Assembly: GCA_022845955.1 (NCBI GenBank)
Contig: AP025576.1
Location: forward strand, 4,526,001 to 4,590,000
DNA length: 64,000 nucleotides
Origin: Lachnospiraceae bacterium
GTDB taxonomy: Bacteria > Bacillota > Clostridia > Lachnospirales > Lachnospiraceae
Reading direction: 5' to 3'
Shown: in pieces, positions 53,112 through 62,394 of the stretch
Layout: each line of letters opens with the position of its first letter
How positions within the stretch are numbered: the first letter of the stretch is position 1
Position numbers and translations under genes: made by a program
The notes under the pieces: generated by a model
Database searches by the model: none
Seen by the model: the letters and a program-made list of their open reading frames with translations, nothing else
What the model was told of the DNA's origin: nothing

Positions 53112-54026
53112 TCATCCTCCGAGGAAAACCGGTATCCCGCTCCTTTGCCCCAACAGCTCCCGCAGCTGCTGCATCCGTTCCTCCGACGGCACATAAAAAG
53201 CGCTGTCCTGATAATCCCGGCCCAATTGCCGGTATTTTCCACTCCCCGTCTTATGATAAGGAATCAGATTCACCTGCCCGGCATGTATCTGTTCTTCCCT
53301 CAGGAAATCCGCCATCCGCCCTATCTGCGTTTCCCCGTCGTTCACACCGCCGATTACAGGTATCCGGATCCATATGCGGGCCCCCTGCCCGGACAGACGC
53401 TTCAGGTTTTCCAGTATCTGCCGGTTATCCCTGCCGGTGTATTCCTTATGTTTATCTTCCTCCATGAGCTTCAGATCATAAAGGAACGTATCCGTATAGG
53501 GCAGCACCCGTTCAAAAACCGGAAAAGGAACCGCGCCGCAGGTATCAATATTAATAGAAATTCCCCGCCGGAAGAGGCCGCGCATCAACGGTTCCAGATA
53601 ATCCGGATCCTGGGCCAGCGCCTCCCCTCCCGACAAGGTAACCCCGCCGTCCGAGGTTTCATAAAAGGCCCTGTCCTTCAGAAGCTCTTCCGTCAGCTCC
53701 CGGACGGTATAGGTTCTTCCGCACACCTGCCTGGCATTTCTTACACAGCTGTCAGCACAGTCCCCGCAGGCACTGCAGAGCTGCCTTTTGGTATACGCCT
53801 TCCCGGATACCGGCATGACAGCTCCATTCGGGCATTCCTGCACACAAGCACCGCAGCCGGTGCAGCGTTCCTCATAAAAAAGAAGCTCTTTTCCATAATC
53901 CTGGGTTTCCGGGTTATGACACCATCTGCAGGACAATGGACAGCCCTTGAAAAAAACGGTGGTGCGGATGCCCTTCCCGTCATGGATGGAATATTTCTGG
54001 ATATTGGTAATCAATGGTAACTTCAT
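53112..54026 (-). CDS. HypD glycyl-radical activating enzyme (radical SAM)
   Basis: A 304-residue radical SAM protein. The SAM cluster motif is Cys29-x3-Cys33-x2-Cys36 (GCPLSCRWCHNP); an inserted double ferredoxin domain follows (CTGCGACVQECP and CSACGDCADSC, about 54-95), then GGVTLSGGEAL and IRIPVIGGVND. It installs the glycyl radical on HypD, encoded 52 bp downstream. GGGAAGGA precedes the ATG. The promoter at 54089-54117 serves the whole operon. In some annotations this partner is called hypE; I leave the symbol empty. Confidence 0.93.
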   Translation of the reverse strand: MKLPLITNIQKYSIHDGKGIRTTVFFKGCPLSCRWCHNPETQDYGKELLFYEERCTGCGACVQECPNGAVMPVSGKAYTKRQLCSACGDCADSCVRNARQVCGRTYTVRELTEELLKDRAFYETSDGGVTLSGGEALAQDPDYLEPLMRGLFRRGISINIDTCGAVPFPVFERVLPYTDTFLYDLKLMEEDKHKEYTGRDNRQILENLKRLSGQGARIWIRIPVIGGVNDGETQIGRMADFLREEQIHAGQVNLIPYHKTGSGKYRQLGRDYQDSAFYVPSEERMQQLRELLGQRSGIPVFLGG

Positions 54027-54088
54027 TTTTCCTTCCCTTACTCAAATTTCGCATCTACCAACCGGGTGGTCCCCTGTCCCATAGGGAA

Positions 54089-54117
54089 ATTATAATCCCG
54101 GTCCGGCATAATGCCAA
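54089..54117 (-). promoter_or_regulatory. Predicted promoter of the hydroxyproline operon
   Basis: On the minus strand TTGGCA (54117-54112) and consensus TATAAT (54094-54089) with a 17-bp spacer, about 63 nt before the activating-enzyme start codon. Confidence 0.75.
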
Positions 54118-54191
54118 GTATTTTTTAACACAAGGCGGATGCCGTGCAGCCATTCGGTTACGGTTCACGCCCCCTGTGCCGCAACGAAACG

Positions 54192-54429
54192 GGGTGTAGA
54201 TAAAAAAGTTTGGCGTCACCCGCCTCTGCTTCCCTGTGCGGCCTGCTGCCCTGCAAGGTTCCTTCCAGGGGACGCTTTCGCTCGGATAATCACGCAGCGG
54301 TACTAAGGCTGCAAAGGACGCAGCCAAAGGACCGGCGTGCTTATAACGCCCCTTCCAGGAATCCTTGCAGGGCAGCAGGCTGCACAGGGAAACTGGGGCG
54401 GATGATGACCAACTTTTTTATCTACATCC
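54192..54429. repeat. Palindromic MITE-like element, copy 2 (inverted relative to copy 1)
   Basis: It shares ends and centre with 3743-3978, but the interior is in the opposite orientation. Terminal arms are more diverged than in copy 1, and the central stem is broken by changes (GGTCCTTTGGCTGC instead of GGTACTAAGGCTGC). Direct repeats flank it: AACGAAACG (54183-54191) and AACGAAGCG (54430-54438). It lies between the hypD operon promoter and the AraC gene at 54554; the remainder of the 527-bp gap holds that promoter and otherwise nothing I can support. Confidence 0.8.
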
Positions 54430-54553
54430 AACGAAGCGCTCCCGGTTGACCCCGCCCCCGGCACATGGTAAACTCCTGTTAAAGAGCTGTTTACATGCCT
54501 TTTTTATTACTTACACAGGAGAAAATGCCTTTCGGCAGGCATACAGAAAAACC

Positions 54554-55729
54554 ATGGACACATATGTTATTGAACGGATTATCAGTATCATCCACAGTGA
54601 AATACGGCTGGTAGGTAAAGACGGACATATACGGGAACGGTTCGGCAATCTTCCCGAAAAGGAGGATCCTTTCTGTACGGATCCTTCTTTTTTGCATGCC
54701 TGTTTAGCCAGGCCGCCGCTTCCCCTGCCGGATATTTTTACTGAACATACGTATATCTACTACGCCCTGCTGCGCCTTCCCGGCGGCACCTCCCTTCTGG
54801 CAGGCCCGGTCCAGGTTATCCGCGGGACTCATGACCCGGCTTCCTGGATGGCGGCAAAGCATGCGGTCCCCGCCACACAGCTAAAGCTTCCTTATTGCGA
54901 TGCCGGCACCTTCCTGAATGGAATCCTGCTTCTCTGCCACTCTCTGACCGGCAAAGAAATCAGCATAAATGATTTATGCGTTTATCACGGTTTTCCTGAA
55001 AAGGATTTGGCGCACAAGGAGTTGAACCGTCTCGTTTTTGCTTCCCAGGAATCGGAAATCCCCCACAATCCTTACAGCCACGAAGCCCGGAAACTAAAAA
55101 GCATAGAAGAAGGCAGCCTGGAACTCCTGCAAAAATGCCAGGAGGAGGTTTGGGTCGGGGAACTGGGCAGGGTGGCGGACACCCCCTTAAGACAGGAAAA
55201 AAATATCGCTATTATTGTGATTGTGCTGGCTTCAAGAGCCGCTATCCGCGGAGGGCTCCTGCCGGAACTGGCTTTTTCCATGGCGGACAGCTTTATTATC
55301 CGTACCGAACGGATGACCGATATCCTGCAGATCCGTTCCGCCTCCCGCCAATTTGAAGAAGAATTTGCCGTGAGCGTACACAATCTGCATAAATCCATCA
55401 GCAAAAACAAATATGTGGATCTGGCAAAAGAATATGTCTACCGCCACCTCCACTCCGCCATAAGCATTGGGGAAATAAGCCGGTATGCAGGCCTGAATAA
55501 AGATTATCTCTCCCTGCTTTTCAGCCGCTGTGAAGGTATTACCCTGCAGCATTACATCCGCCGGGAAAAAATACGCCAAGCGGAATATATGCTGAAATAC
55601 TCCGACGAAAAAATGGATGAAATCGCCGCCCACCTCGCTTTTTGCTCCCAAAGCCATTTCAGCCACTGCTTTAAAGAGGAAACAGGCATGACCCCCAGCC
55701 AATACAAAAATCAATTTTACAAAACCTAA
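54554..55729 (+). CDS. AraC-family transcriptional regulator
   Basis: A 391-residue cytoplasmic regulator. The N-terminal part (about 1-270) is not a cupin I recognise; it resembles sensor regions of other Firmicutes AraC proteins (GKDGHIRERFGNLPEKEDPF, LPGGTSLLAGPVQVI). The C-terminal double helix-turn-helix (about 290-391) is clear: RHLHSAISIGEISRYAGLNKDYLSLLF and LAFCSQSHFSHCFKEETGMTPSQYK. The ATG at 54554 has only a weak site; the frame is open upstream through the palindromic element but without a credible start. It may regulate the divergent hydroxyproline operon or the downstream GH51 gene. Confidence 0.88.
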   Translation: MDTYVIERIISIIHSEIRLVGKDGHIRERFGNLPEKEDPFCTDPSFLHACLARPPLPLPDIFTEHTYIYYALLRLPGGTSLLAGPVQVIRGTHDPASWMAAKHAVPATQLKLPYCDAGTFLNGILLLCHSLTGKEISINDLCVYHGFPEKDLAHKELNRLVFASQESEIPHNPYSHEARKLKSIEEGSLELLQKCQEEVWVGELGRVADTPLRQEKNIAIIVIVLASRAAIRGGLLPELAFSMADSFIIRTERMTDILQIRSASRQFEEEFAVSVHNLHKSISKNKYVDLAKEYVYRHLHSAISIGEISRYAGLNKDYLSLLFSRCEGITLQHYIRREKIRQAEYMLKYSDEKMDEIAAHLAFCSQSHFSHCFKEETGMTPSQYKNQFYKT

Positions 55730-55794
55730 TATTTACGACAAAAATACCATATTTTTAATATACTATTTTTTTATTTCATGTTATTTATTAGATA

Positions 55795-55882
55795 ACTCAA
55801 ACTTTGCAGGCGCCAAATGGCCTTCCGGCAGCGCCCCGAAGGCAACGGGCGGAAGGCCATTTGGCACCTGCTAAGTTTGAGT
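55795..55882. repeat. Short palindromic repeat family, full copy B
   Basis: Arms 55795-55827 and 55850-55882 are 33 bp with two mismatches around a 22-bp loop, sharing the CCAAATGGCCTTCCG core with copy A. It lies between the AraC gene and the GH51 gene. Confidence 0.8.
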
Positions 55883-55925
55883 AAGATAACAGCAAAATAC
55901 GATTGTTCAAGGAGGATAACAGGAC

Positions 55926-57431
55926 ATGGGAATATCTGTTCAGGTAAACGAAAAAAGAATCAGGGGCCTGCGAAGCCCTATGCTTTACGGCCATTTTATC
56001 GAGCATTTCCACAGACAGATCTATGACGGCATTTATGATCCCGCCAACCCTTTATCGGATGAGGACGGTATGCGCACGGATATCATAGAAGCCATGCGCC
56101 GGATAAAGGTTCCCATACTCCGCTGGCCCGGAGGCTGCTTTGTCTCCTCCTACCACTGGAAGGACGGCGTGGGAAAAAACAGACAGCCTTTTTTTGATAA
56201 AGCCTGGCGAGTGGAGGATCCCAATACCTTCGGTACGGATGAATACATAAAAATGTGCCGCAAAATCGGCTGTGAACCCTACATCTGTACCAATGCAGGA
56301 ACCGGAACCGCAGAAGAAATGAGCGACTGGGTGGAATACTGCAACCTGGAAACTGAAGGGAAATATGCCAAATGGCGTATTGAAAACGGCAGCCCCCGGC
56401 CTTATCAGGTAAAATACTGGAGCATCGGCAATGAAAACTACGGTTTCTGGGAAATCGGCGCCAAATCCGCTGAAGAGTGGGGCCGGCTGGTGAAGGAAGC
56501 GGCCAAAATGATGAAGCATGTGGATCCGCAGGCCCAGCTATCCGCCGCGGCCCTCTCGGATTTGGACTGGAACATCAATCTGCTGAAAAACTGCGGACCG
56601 TTCCTGGACTGGATTTCCATCCACGAATACTGGGATATGATGCCGGAAAAGAACGAGCCGGCCACCTACGAACAATGCATGGCTTACACAGACCATATCG
56701 GCCACGCGGTGGATGAGGTGAGAGGTATGCTGGCGGCTATGAAGCTGGACAAAAAAATCCGGATTGCCTTTGATGAATGGAACCTGCGCAGCTGGCACCA
56801 TCCCAACGTCCACACCGTCCGGCAGGGTATCTGCAAAGAAGAGTATATCACTCCCAGGGATAAAAATGACGACAACAGCATCTATACGATGGCGGATGCC
56901 GTATTCACCGCCTGCTTTTTAAGTGAAATGAACCGGAACTGCGACATCGTGGGCATGGCTAATTTTGCGCCAATCCTGAATACCCGGGGATGTATTTACA
57001 GCTATCCGGAAGGAATCGTCCTGCGCAGCACCTATCATGTATTTGATTTGTATGTGAATTACATGGGAGATACCGTAGTGGATGTATGGGCGCAGGATGC
57101 GATCCCCTCTATGCAGGCCGCCGGCAAAAACGGGCAGGAACTCACCGTGGATACCCTGGATCTTCTCGCCACTACCTGGTCGGATCGCCCCGGAGCGGCT
57201 GTTGCCGCCGTCAACAAGCATCCCTCGGAAGCCGCCTCCATCCAATTATCCCTGGCCTGTGAAGGGATGAATGCCGTTATATACCGGCTGAATGGAGAAA
57301 GTACGGATTCTTACAACGATATTGGCCGGACCGGGGTTTCCATACGGAGAGAGGAGCTGGGGAAATACCATGCTTCTATGGAAATCCGTCTGGAACCCCA
57401 TTCGGTAAATGTAATTCAATTCCTGCCCTGA
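55926..57431 (+). CDS. abfA: GH51 alpha-L-arabinofuranosidase
   Basis: A 501-residue TIM-barrel enzyme with C-terminal beta domain, the standard intracellular GH51 length. Acid/base Glu170 lies in YWSIGNENYG and nucleophile Glu284 in IAFDEWN; RWPGGCFVSSYHWKDG and ISIHEYW are further family motifs. It removes terminal arabinofuranose from arabinan, arabinoxylan or arabinosylated glycoproteins. AAGGAGG precedes the ATG. Monocistronic; its 3' end overlaps the convergent GH35-like gene by 16 bp. The upstream gap carries palindrome B. Confidence 0.94.
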   Translation: MGISVQVNEKRIRGLRSPMLYGHFIEHFHRQIYDGIYDPANPLSDEDGMRTDIIEAMRRIKVPILRWPGGCFVSSYHWKDGVGKNRQPFFDKAWRVEDPNTFGTDEYIKMCRKIGCEPYICTNAGTGTAEEMSDWVEYCNLETEGKYAKWRIENGSPRPYQVKYWSIGNENYGFWEIGAKSAEEWGRLVKEAAKMMKHVDPQAQLSAAALSDLDWNINLLKNCGPFLDWISIHEYWDMMPEKNEPATYEQCMAYTDHIGHAVDEVRGMLAAMKLDKKIRIAFDEWNLRSWHHPNVHTVRQGICKEEYITPRDKNDDNSIYTMADAVFTACFLSEMNRNCDIVGMANFAPILNTRGCIYSYPEGIVLRSTYHVFDLYVNYMGDTVVDVWAQDAIPSMQAAGKNGQELTVDTLDLLATTWSDRPGAAVAAVNKHPSEAASIQLSLACEGMNAVIYRLNGESTDSYNDIGRTGVSIRREELGKYHASMEIRLEPHSVNVIQFLP

Positions 57432-59107
57432 GACGTTCCCAAAATGAAATGCACTACGCCGCAGTCATACTGGGCCCAGATTCCATGGCGGGCCTCATCA
57501 CCGGAGCGTATCCGATCCGTGACAAATGCGCCTTCTTCGAAGTGCCCTTCCTCCAGGCAGAGGAATTCCATTCCATGAGCCAGGTGCTGCCCGTTCATCC
57601 AGCCTGCAGGCAGGGATCCGTCCTCCGGCACCTGCTCTGTAAAAAACAGCCTTACCTTATGGCCCACCAGGAAAAACTCATCCTCTCCCATACAGAACAG
57701 CAGCCCTCTCGCCGTTTCCTCCGTAAGGCTTACCGGCACCCTGCGGGGCTCCCCTTCACTATCCCTGCCATGATGGTAATCAAACGGTACCCAGCCCGCA
57801 TAATCCATAGCCACCCCGGCAAAAGAAACCCTGCATCTGCGGTTTCCCACTTCCAGGAAACAGGAATCCTGTCCCACGCTCTGGCAGAAGGCATGGATCG
57901 CCTGCGCCCCGCCGCCCGGCAGCAGCAGTCCCGCGGCTGCCGTAAGCATCGTAAAGGAATGCATCACCGGCTCTGCGGACTCCTTCAGCCTTCCCTCCGG
58001 ATCCAGACAGCTTTCTATTCCAAATACATGATATCCAATCGCCTGACGGCTCCCCACCGCATCAAACATACAGGTGGCATTCACGGCGGTCAGGCCGGAT
58101 TCGGGCACATACAGCGGCCATCCCTGCTCTTCCTTTCCGTATATGCCATAGGCTTTCCGCACCGCCTCCGGATTCTGTTCATAGATATCCGGGCAAATGG
58201 CGTCCAGATGCCCGCAGGCGCAATGCCACAGCGGAAGGCATTTGGAAACCGCGCCGCCGCAGGGATATTCCAGCCCCGCCAGATTCCATCCGTAATCGCT
58301 GTTGCGGTCCATCCAGACATTAGTATACATAAAAATATCGTAAATATCTTTTCCCCTTGCGGCAATTTCATCAATATATCCGGCAATAGCCCATGCCGTA
58401 CACAGCTCGGCCCCGAACGGACCGAACATCTCCCGCCAGTTCCCCTGCTTCCTCCTGCCGTTCTTTACCCAGCTGTCGTGCATCGCCCCTTCTGCTGTTT
58501 CAGCGGTCCGTCTGACCTCTTCCGGCACGTCTTCCTCAAAAGCTTTTGTTCCCGCCTCGCCAAAATCCCGTCTTGTGGCCGCGTAAATACCCGGTTCGTT
58601 CTCTACCTGTACGGCGAGGATGGTCTCCTGCTTTTCATCATAGTCCCTGATGATTTCCATAAGCGCACAAAAAGCCTTTGCATCCTGTTCCAGATTGCTG
58701 CGGCTGTGGGGTGAAAGAACGGTGGTTTCCGTCCCATCCTTGCACAAAACGCGCGGGAACCGCTTCCGATCCTTTTTTACCCAGGCAGGCGTATATTCCA
58801 TCTGCCCGTTTTTCCAGGTCCCGAACCAGAGCAGAATTCCATGCAGCCCATGGCACCGGATATTGTCTATCACCGTATGTACATAGCTGACATCATAGGC
58901 GCCTTCTTCCGGCTCGAAGGCATCCCAGCAGACAGGCACCGCAATAGTATTGGCACCGATTGCCTTCAGACTTTGAAAGGACCGTTCACAATCCTCTTCA
59001 TACTGCCTGTTCCCTTTCCTTCCTATGGGATAACCCGATGAATTATGCACCTGCCCGCCGACAGAAAAAAATGGTTGCCCTAAAACTGAAAAGTACGTAT
59101 GACGCAT
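57416..59107 (-). CDS. GH35-like beta-galactosidase family protein
   Basis: A 563-residue TIM-barrel glycosidase. It opens with FFSVGGQVHNSSG, typical of GH35/GH42-like galactosidases with DUF5597-type tails; acid/base candidate Glu171 lies in VQVENEPG and nucleophile candidate Glu336 in YVPESGLT. The last 150 residues form beta domains. No signal peptide. I chose the ATG at 59107, giving 8-9 nt from GGGGAGG; the ATG six bases upstream is too close. It may release galactose from arabinogalactan or other pectic side chains; specificity is inference. Confidence 0.82.
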   Translation of the reverse strand: MRHTYFSVLGQPFFSVGGQVHNSSGYPIGRKGNRQYEEDCERSFQSLKAIGANTIAVPVCWDAFEPEEGAYDVSYVHTVIDNIRCHGLHGILLWFGTWKNGQMEYTPAWVKKDRKRFPRVLCKDGTETTVLSPHSRSNLEQDAKAFCALMEIIRDYDEKQETILAVQVENEPGIYAATRRDFGEAGTKAFEEDVPEEVRRTAETAEGAMHDSWVKNGRRKQGNWREMFGPFGAELCTAWAIAGYIDEIAARGKDIYDIFMYTNVWMDRNSDYGWNLAGLEYPCGGAVSKCLPLWHCACGHLDAICPDIYEQNPEAVRKAYGIYGKEEQGWPLYVPESGLTAVNATCMFDAVGSRQAIGYHVFGIESCLDPEGRLKESAEPVMHSFTMLTAAAGLLLPGGGAQAIHAFCQSVGQDSCFLEVGNRRCRVSFAGVAMDYAGWVPFDYHHGRDSEGEPRRVPVSLTEETARGLLFCMGEDEFFLVGHKVRLFFTEQVPEDGSLPAGWMNGQHLAHGMEFLCLEEGHFEEGAFVTDRIRSGDEARHGIWAQYDCGVVHFILGTSQGRN

Positions 59108-59135
59108 TTGCATTCCTCCCCTTCTTCATTCTTTC

Positions 59136-60818
59136 TTACTTTTCCACCAATACCCGGCAAAGCTTCTTAAAAAAAGATATCCCATAGTACGTAAAGGTAT
59201 GATATCCCTCCAGCTTCAGCTCCGCATCGTACTGCTTCTGTTTTATCTGTTCCAAAGCCTCTCCTGCACTGCTGTCCAGCTGTGCAAAGGTATCCGCCAC
59301 TTTCAATTCCATAATGACCGCCGTTCCGTCATAAGGCGCCGACAATAACAGCAGGTCGCTCCTGCCCAGACCACTTTCCCGATTCGATTTCAGGGTATAG
59401 CCATCCAGCATTTTCAGGAGGCCCGCCAGGAAACCATGGTAATAGTCCTCCCTATAATCATAAAAGCTGATTGTTTCCATCAGGTTTTTGGAAAGCTCCC
59501 GTTCCAGTATTTCCGTTTCCTGATGCAGCAGCGCATGATACATCCGTGAAAAATCCTTTTTCCGGATACTCTGGTTAAACCAGTCCAGAATGGTATTCCG
59601 GTAAATCATCTTGATTTCCGTATTCGGTATTCCTAACGTCAGATAGATGGTCTCCCCATCAAACCGTTCCGACAGTTTTTTCAGATATCCCGTAAAAAAC
59701 AAGAAATTCCACAGGTTATCCTCTGATTTATATACTTCACCATAGGTGATATCCTCATGCACCGGCTTTTCTATCGTCCCGCCGTCTATCAGGCTCTCCA
59801 TCTCCTGTTTCACGCTGTTATCCGCGTGCTCTACCAGCTCGCGGACAATGCTGTTTGACGAGGTGTTCGCCCAATAAGGCCGGGGGAACGCGTCATGGTC
59901 GGCGGATACCGCTTTTACATAATTAATGACGCTCCAGGGGTTATAAACCTCTGTCTTTCCGAATCGATATCCGTCATACCATTCCCGCACTTCTTTGCGC
60001 TTTTCTTCTATTCCATAGGCAGATAGCATGCTTTCTACTTCATCCTGTGTGAAACCAAAGTATTCCGCATAATTATTGTTCATGACTGATACGATTTCCA
60101 GGTTATTTAAACCTGTGAATATACTTTCCTTTGTGATTCGAAGGCAACCTGTAATAACAGCGAATTCCAGGTATGAGTTCGTCTTCAGCGCCGATTCAAA
60201 CAACGAACGGATAAAGTCCGTCATTTTATCATAAAATTCGTTAAAATAGGCATTTTCCAGCGGTACGTCATATTCATCCAGAAGAATTATCACTTTCTTT
60301 TGGTAATACTCATACAAAATACGTGAAAGGAATGCAATTGCATCCAGGTATTGTGTGCTTTGGTCAGTCTCGTTCATGATAAGATGATATCTTCTCTCAT
60401 CGTTTCCCTCCAGATTATCCGCCACATATTTATGTCTGCGGAATTCCTCTGCAATCTGCCGTTTTAACATAACAAAAGCTTTTTCAAAGTCGGGCTGCCT
60501 GGCCGATTTCAGCGAAATGCTGATTACCGGATACTGACATAAATGTTTGGTATACTTGTCGCCGGCTTCCAGTATTTTTAATCCGTCAAAAAGCGCACGA
60601 TTATCAGCGGCCTTTTCGTCCGCCTTATCTCCTGCTTCAAAATAATATCTGAGCATGCTGAGTTCTAACGTTTTTCCGAATCTCCTCGGTCTGGTAAAAA
60701 GACTCACTTCGCTTCTGTTATCCAATAATTCCTTAATTAGAAGCGTTTTATCTATATATAAAAAATTATTTTCTCTGAGCTTTTTAAAATCATCAATCCC
60801 AATTGGAAGCGGTCTCAT
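59136..60818 (-). CDS. AAA-ATPase-like protein with PD-(D/E)XK nuclease domain
   Basis: A 560-residue protein of the AAA-ATPase-like plus DUF1703 architecture common in gut anaerobes. The N-terminal ATPase has Walker A RPRRFGKT and Walker B VIILLDEYD; the C-terminal nuclease-like domain (about 450-560) keeps GRSDLLLL and IMELKVADTF, matching D...ExK. GAGGGAGA precedes the ATG. The reading frame is visibly more AT-rich than its neighbours and the gene has no functional link to them, suggesting acquisition by transfer. Role unknown; defence or selfish functions have been proposed for the family. Confidence 0.88.
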   Translation of the reverse strand: MRPLPIGIDDFKKLRENNFLYIDKTLLIKELLDNRSEVSLFTRPRRFGKTLELSMLRYYFEAGDKADEKAADNRALFDGLKILEAGDKYTKHLCQYPVISISLKSARQPDFEKAFVMLKRQIAEEFRRHKYVADNLEGNDERRYHLIMNETDQSTQYLDAIAFLSRILYEYYQKKVIILLDEYDVPLENAYFNEFYDKMTDFIRSLFESALKTNSYLEFAVITGCLRITKESIFTGLNNLEIVSVMNNNYAEYFGFTQDEVESMLSAYGIEEKRKEVREWYDGYRFGKTEVYNPWSVINYVKAVSADHDAFPRPYWANTSSNSIVRELVEHADNSVKQEMESLIDGGTIEKPVHEDITYGEVYKSEDNLWNFLFFTGYLKKLSERFDGETIYLTLGIPNTEIKMIYRNTILDWFNQSIRKKDFSRMYHALLHQETEILERELSKNLMETISFYDYREDYYHGFLAGLLKMLDGYTLKSNRESGLGRSDLLLLSAPYDGTAVIMELKVADTFAQLDSSAGEALEQIKQKQYDAELKLEGYHTFTYYGISFFKKLCRVLVEK

Positions 60819-61001
60819 TCTTGTTCTCCCTCAATATTACGATTCTTCCGCCAAAACCTGACAGATTTCTTTGAAAAAGGTTATTCTCTAACAGGCAAAT
60901 ATACGTACTCTCTCTTTCCTATCCTGATTATATCTTGTTTGCGTGTTCTCCGCAATGATTCTGTTCACACTTATCCATTGCAATCCGGCTGTATTTACTG
61001 T

Positions 61002-61859
61002 TCACAGCCCGGCGGTACTGTTCACGGCCCGGTATTCCTCTTCCCCAATCCGGGCGCACAGCCGCTCAAGATACCGTATCGCTTGTGCGGCCGCTTTATC
61101 GGCAGTGGGTTCCGGGAAGATTTCAATGGTAACCCAGCCGCTATATCCTATCTGTTCCAACGTTTTGAGGATCGCAGGGAAATCCAAGTGCCCCCATCCC
61201 GGAGCCAGACGGTTGCTGTCGGCAAAATGGATATATTTGATATGCCTCTGCTGTTGAATAAAAGCTTCCTCTAAATTCCTTTCTTCTATATTCATATGGA
61301 ATACATCCGGCATCAGAAAGAGTCTTTTACATGCGGTATTATCAATAAATGCCGCCGCTTCCTCCAACCGGTTCATATAACAGCATTCATACCTGTTAAC
61401 AGGCTCCAGAAGGATATCCACCTCTTTTTGCTGCGCCGCCTGTTCGATTCTTTTCATACTGTCCGTAAAAAAAGCAAGCGTGTCGGGAGTAAGCCCGTCC
61501 TCTCGCATAAAGCCTCTGGCCCTGCCTATATTTACCATGCTGCCCGTTTCCGAGGCAAAATCCATGATTTTCAGGAATTCCGCCACCGCCTTTTCCCGGA
61601 CTGCAGCGTCCGGCGCACTCAGATACAGTTTTCTTTCCGCCAAAAGCCTGCCTGTCGATATGGCCGGAAGTTCCAGATGATAGGTCTTCAAGAGACTTTT
61701 TATCTGATGAGGATCGGTCTCTTCCCCGTCCGCAAGAGCCAGTTCGACCCCCTGGTATCCCAAGGCTGCCGCCCGTCTCATCCCTTCTTCCAATCCTCTG
61801 TATACGGAAAAAGCAGATCTTTTCGCATAATGAGGGGCGATTACTACTGCTGTTTTCAT
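61002..61859 (-). CDS. Sugar phosphate isomerase/epimerase-like TIM barrel (AP endonuclease 2 family)
   Basis: A 285-residue TIM-barrel protein with the metal-dependent isomerase pattern: GYQGVELALADGEE, LLEPVNRYE (Glu ligand), MPDVFHMNIEE (Asp/His), YIHFADSNRLAPGWGHLDF and WVTIEIFP. These are the xylose-isomerase-like barrel ligands for Mn or Zn. GGGGGAAA precedes the ATG. It is the last gene of a four-gene operon with a Gfo/Idh oxidoreductase, an ADP-ribosylglycohydrolase-like protein and RpiB. Family members isomerise sugars, but some cleave 3-keto glycosides; both remain possible here. Confidence 0.88.
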   Translation of the reverse strand: MKTAVVIAPHYAKRSAFSVYRGLEEGMRRAAALGYQGVELALADGEETDPHQIKSLLKTYHLELPAISTGRLLAERKLYLSAPDAAVREKAVAEFLKIMDFASETGSMVNIGRARGFMREDGLTPDTLAFFTDSMKRIEQAAQQKEVDILLEPVNRYECCYMNRLEEAAAFIDNTACKRLFLMPDVFHMNIEERNLEEAFIQQQRHIKYIHFADSNRLAPGWGHLDFPAILKTLEQIGYSGWVTIEIFPEPTADKAAAQAIRYLERLCARIGEEEYRAVNSTAGL

Positions 61860-61902
61860 ACATTTTTCCCCCTTTTTTTATCCGTAACAGTTCAAGCTCG
61901 CT

Positions 61903-62385
61903 TTAACCGTTACGGTGATTCCATTTTCCGCCCGTACATAAGGAGCGCTCGGCTTCCTCCAGCAATCCCAGGGAGATATCGTGGCGTCCTCCTTCATATC
62001 CGGTGGACAGCCATTCTTTCAAAATAGCCAATGCTTCCATTCCCCCCGTAATCCTGCCTCCCAGACATAAAATATTGGAATTATTATGGGCTCTGGTTAA
62101 ATGCGCTACGGTGGGGGACGTGCACAGTGATGCCCGTACGCGGGGATAGCGGTTTGCCATAATACTCATGCCTACCCCGGTAGAACATAGCAGGATTCCC
62201 CGTTCAATCCTTCCTTCCGATACTGCTGACGCAACCTTATCCGCATAATAGGGGTAACGGACTATTTCTTCAGAATCCGTGCCGCAGTCAAGACAGGGTA
62301 TGGAATTATTCTTTAAATATAACAAAATTTCTTTTTTCAGTATATAACCGCCGTGATCGCCGGCAACCCAAATTGTCTGATCCAT
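61903..62385 (-). CDS. rpiB: RpiB/LacAB-family sugar-phosphate isomerase
   Basis: A 160-residue enzyme. AGDHGG (Asp10, His11) binds the phosphosugar, catalytic Cys67 lies in CSTGVGMS, and TSPTVAHLTRAHNNSNILCLGGR holds the conserved His95/His100 region. RpiB interconverts ribulose 5-phosphate and ribose 5-phosphate; relatives act on allose or galactose 6-phosphate. AGGGGGA precedes the ATG. It is 9 bp after the ADP-ribosylglycohydrolase-like gene, so ribose release followed by isomerisation is an attractive reading. Slightly longer than the usual 145-150 residues. Confidence 0.9.
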   Translation of the reverse strand: MDQTIWVAGDHGGYILKKEILLYLKNNSIPCLDCGTDSEEIVRYPYYADKVASAVSEGRIERGILLCSTGVGMSIMANRYPRVRASLCTSPTVAHLTRAHNNSNILCLGGRITGGMEALAILKEWLSTGYEGGRHDISLGLLEEAERSLCTGGKWNHRNG

Positions 62386-62394
62386 TTTATCCCC

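Noticed and set aside
54520..54535. AGGAG followed by ATG, possible leader peptide before the AraC gene
   Set aside because: Spacing is only about 3-4 nt, and the frame is short and unrelated to the regulator.
54365..54553. Longer N-terminus of the AraC regulator reaching into palindromic element copy 2
   Set aside because: No ribosome-binding site or family match; the extra residues would be translated from the repeat.
50544..55882. Palindromic repeats as a CRISPR array
   Set aside because: Copies are kilobases apart, lack regular spacers, and no cas gene is present.
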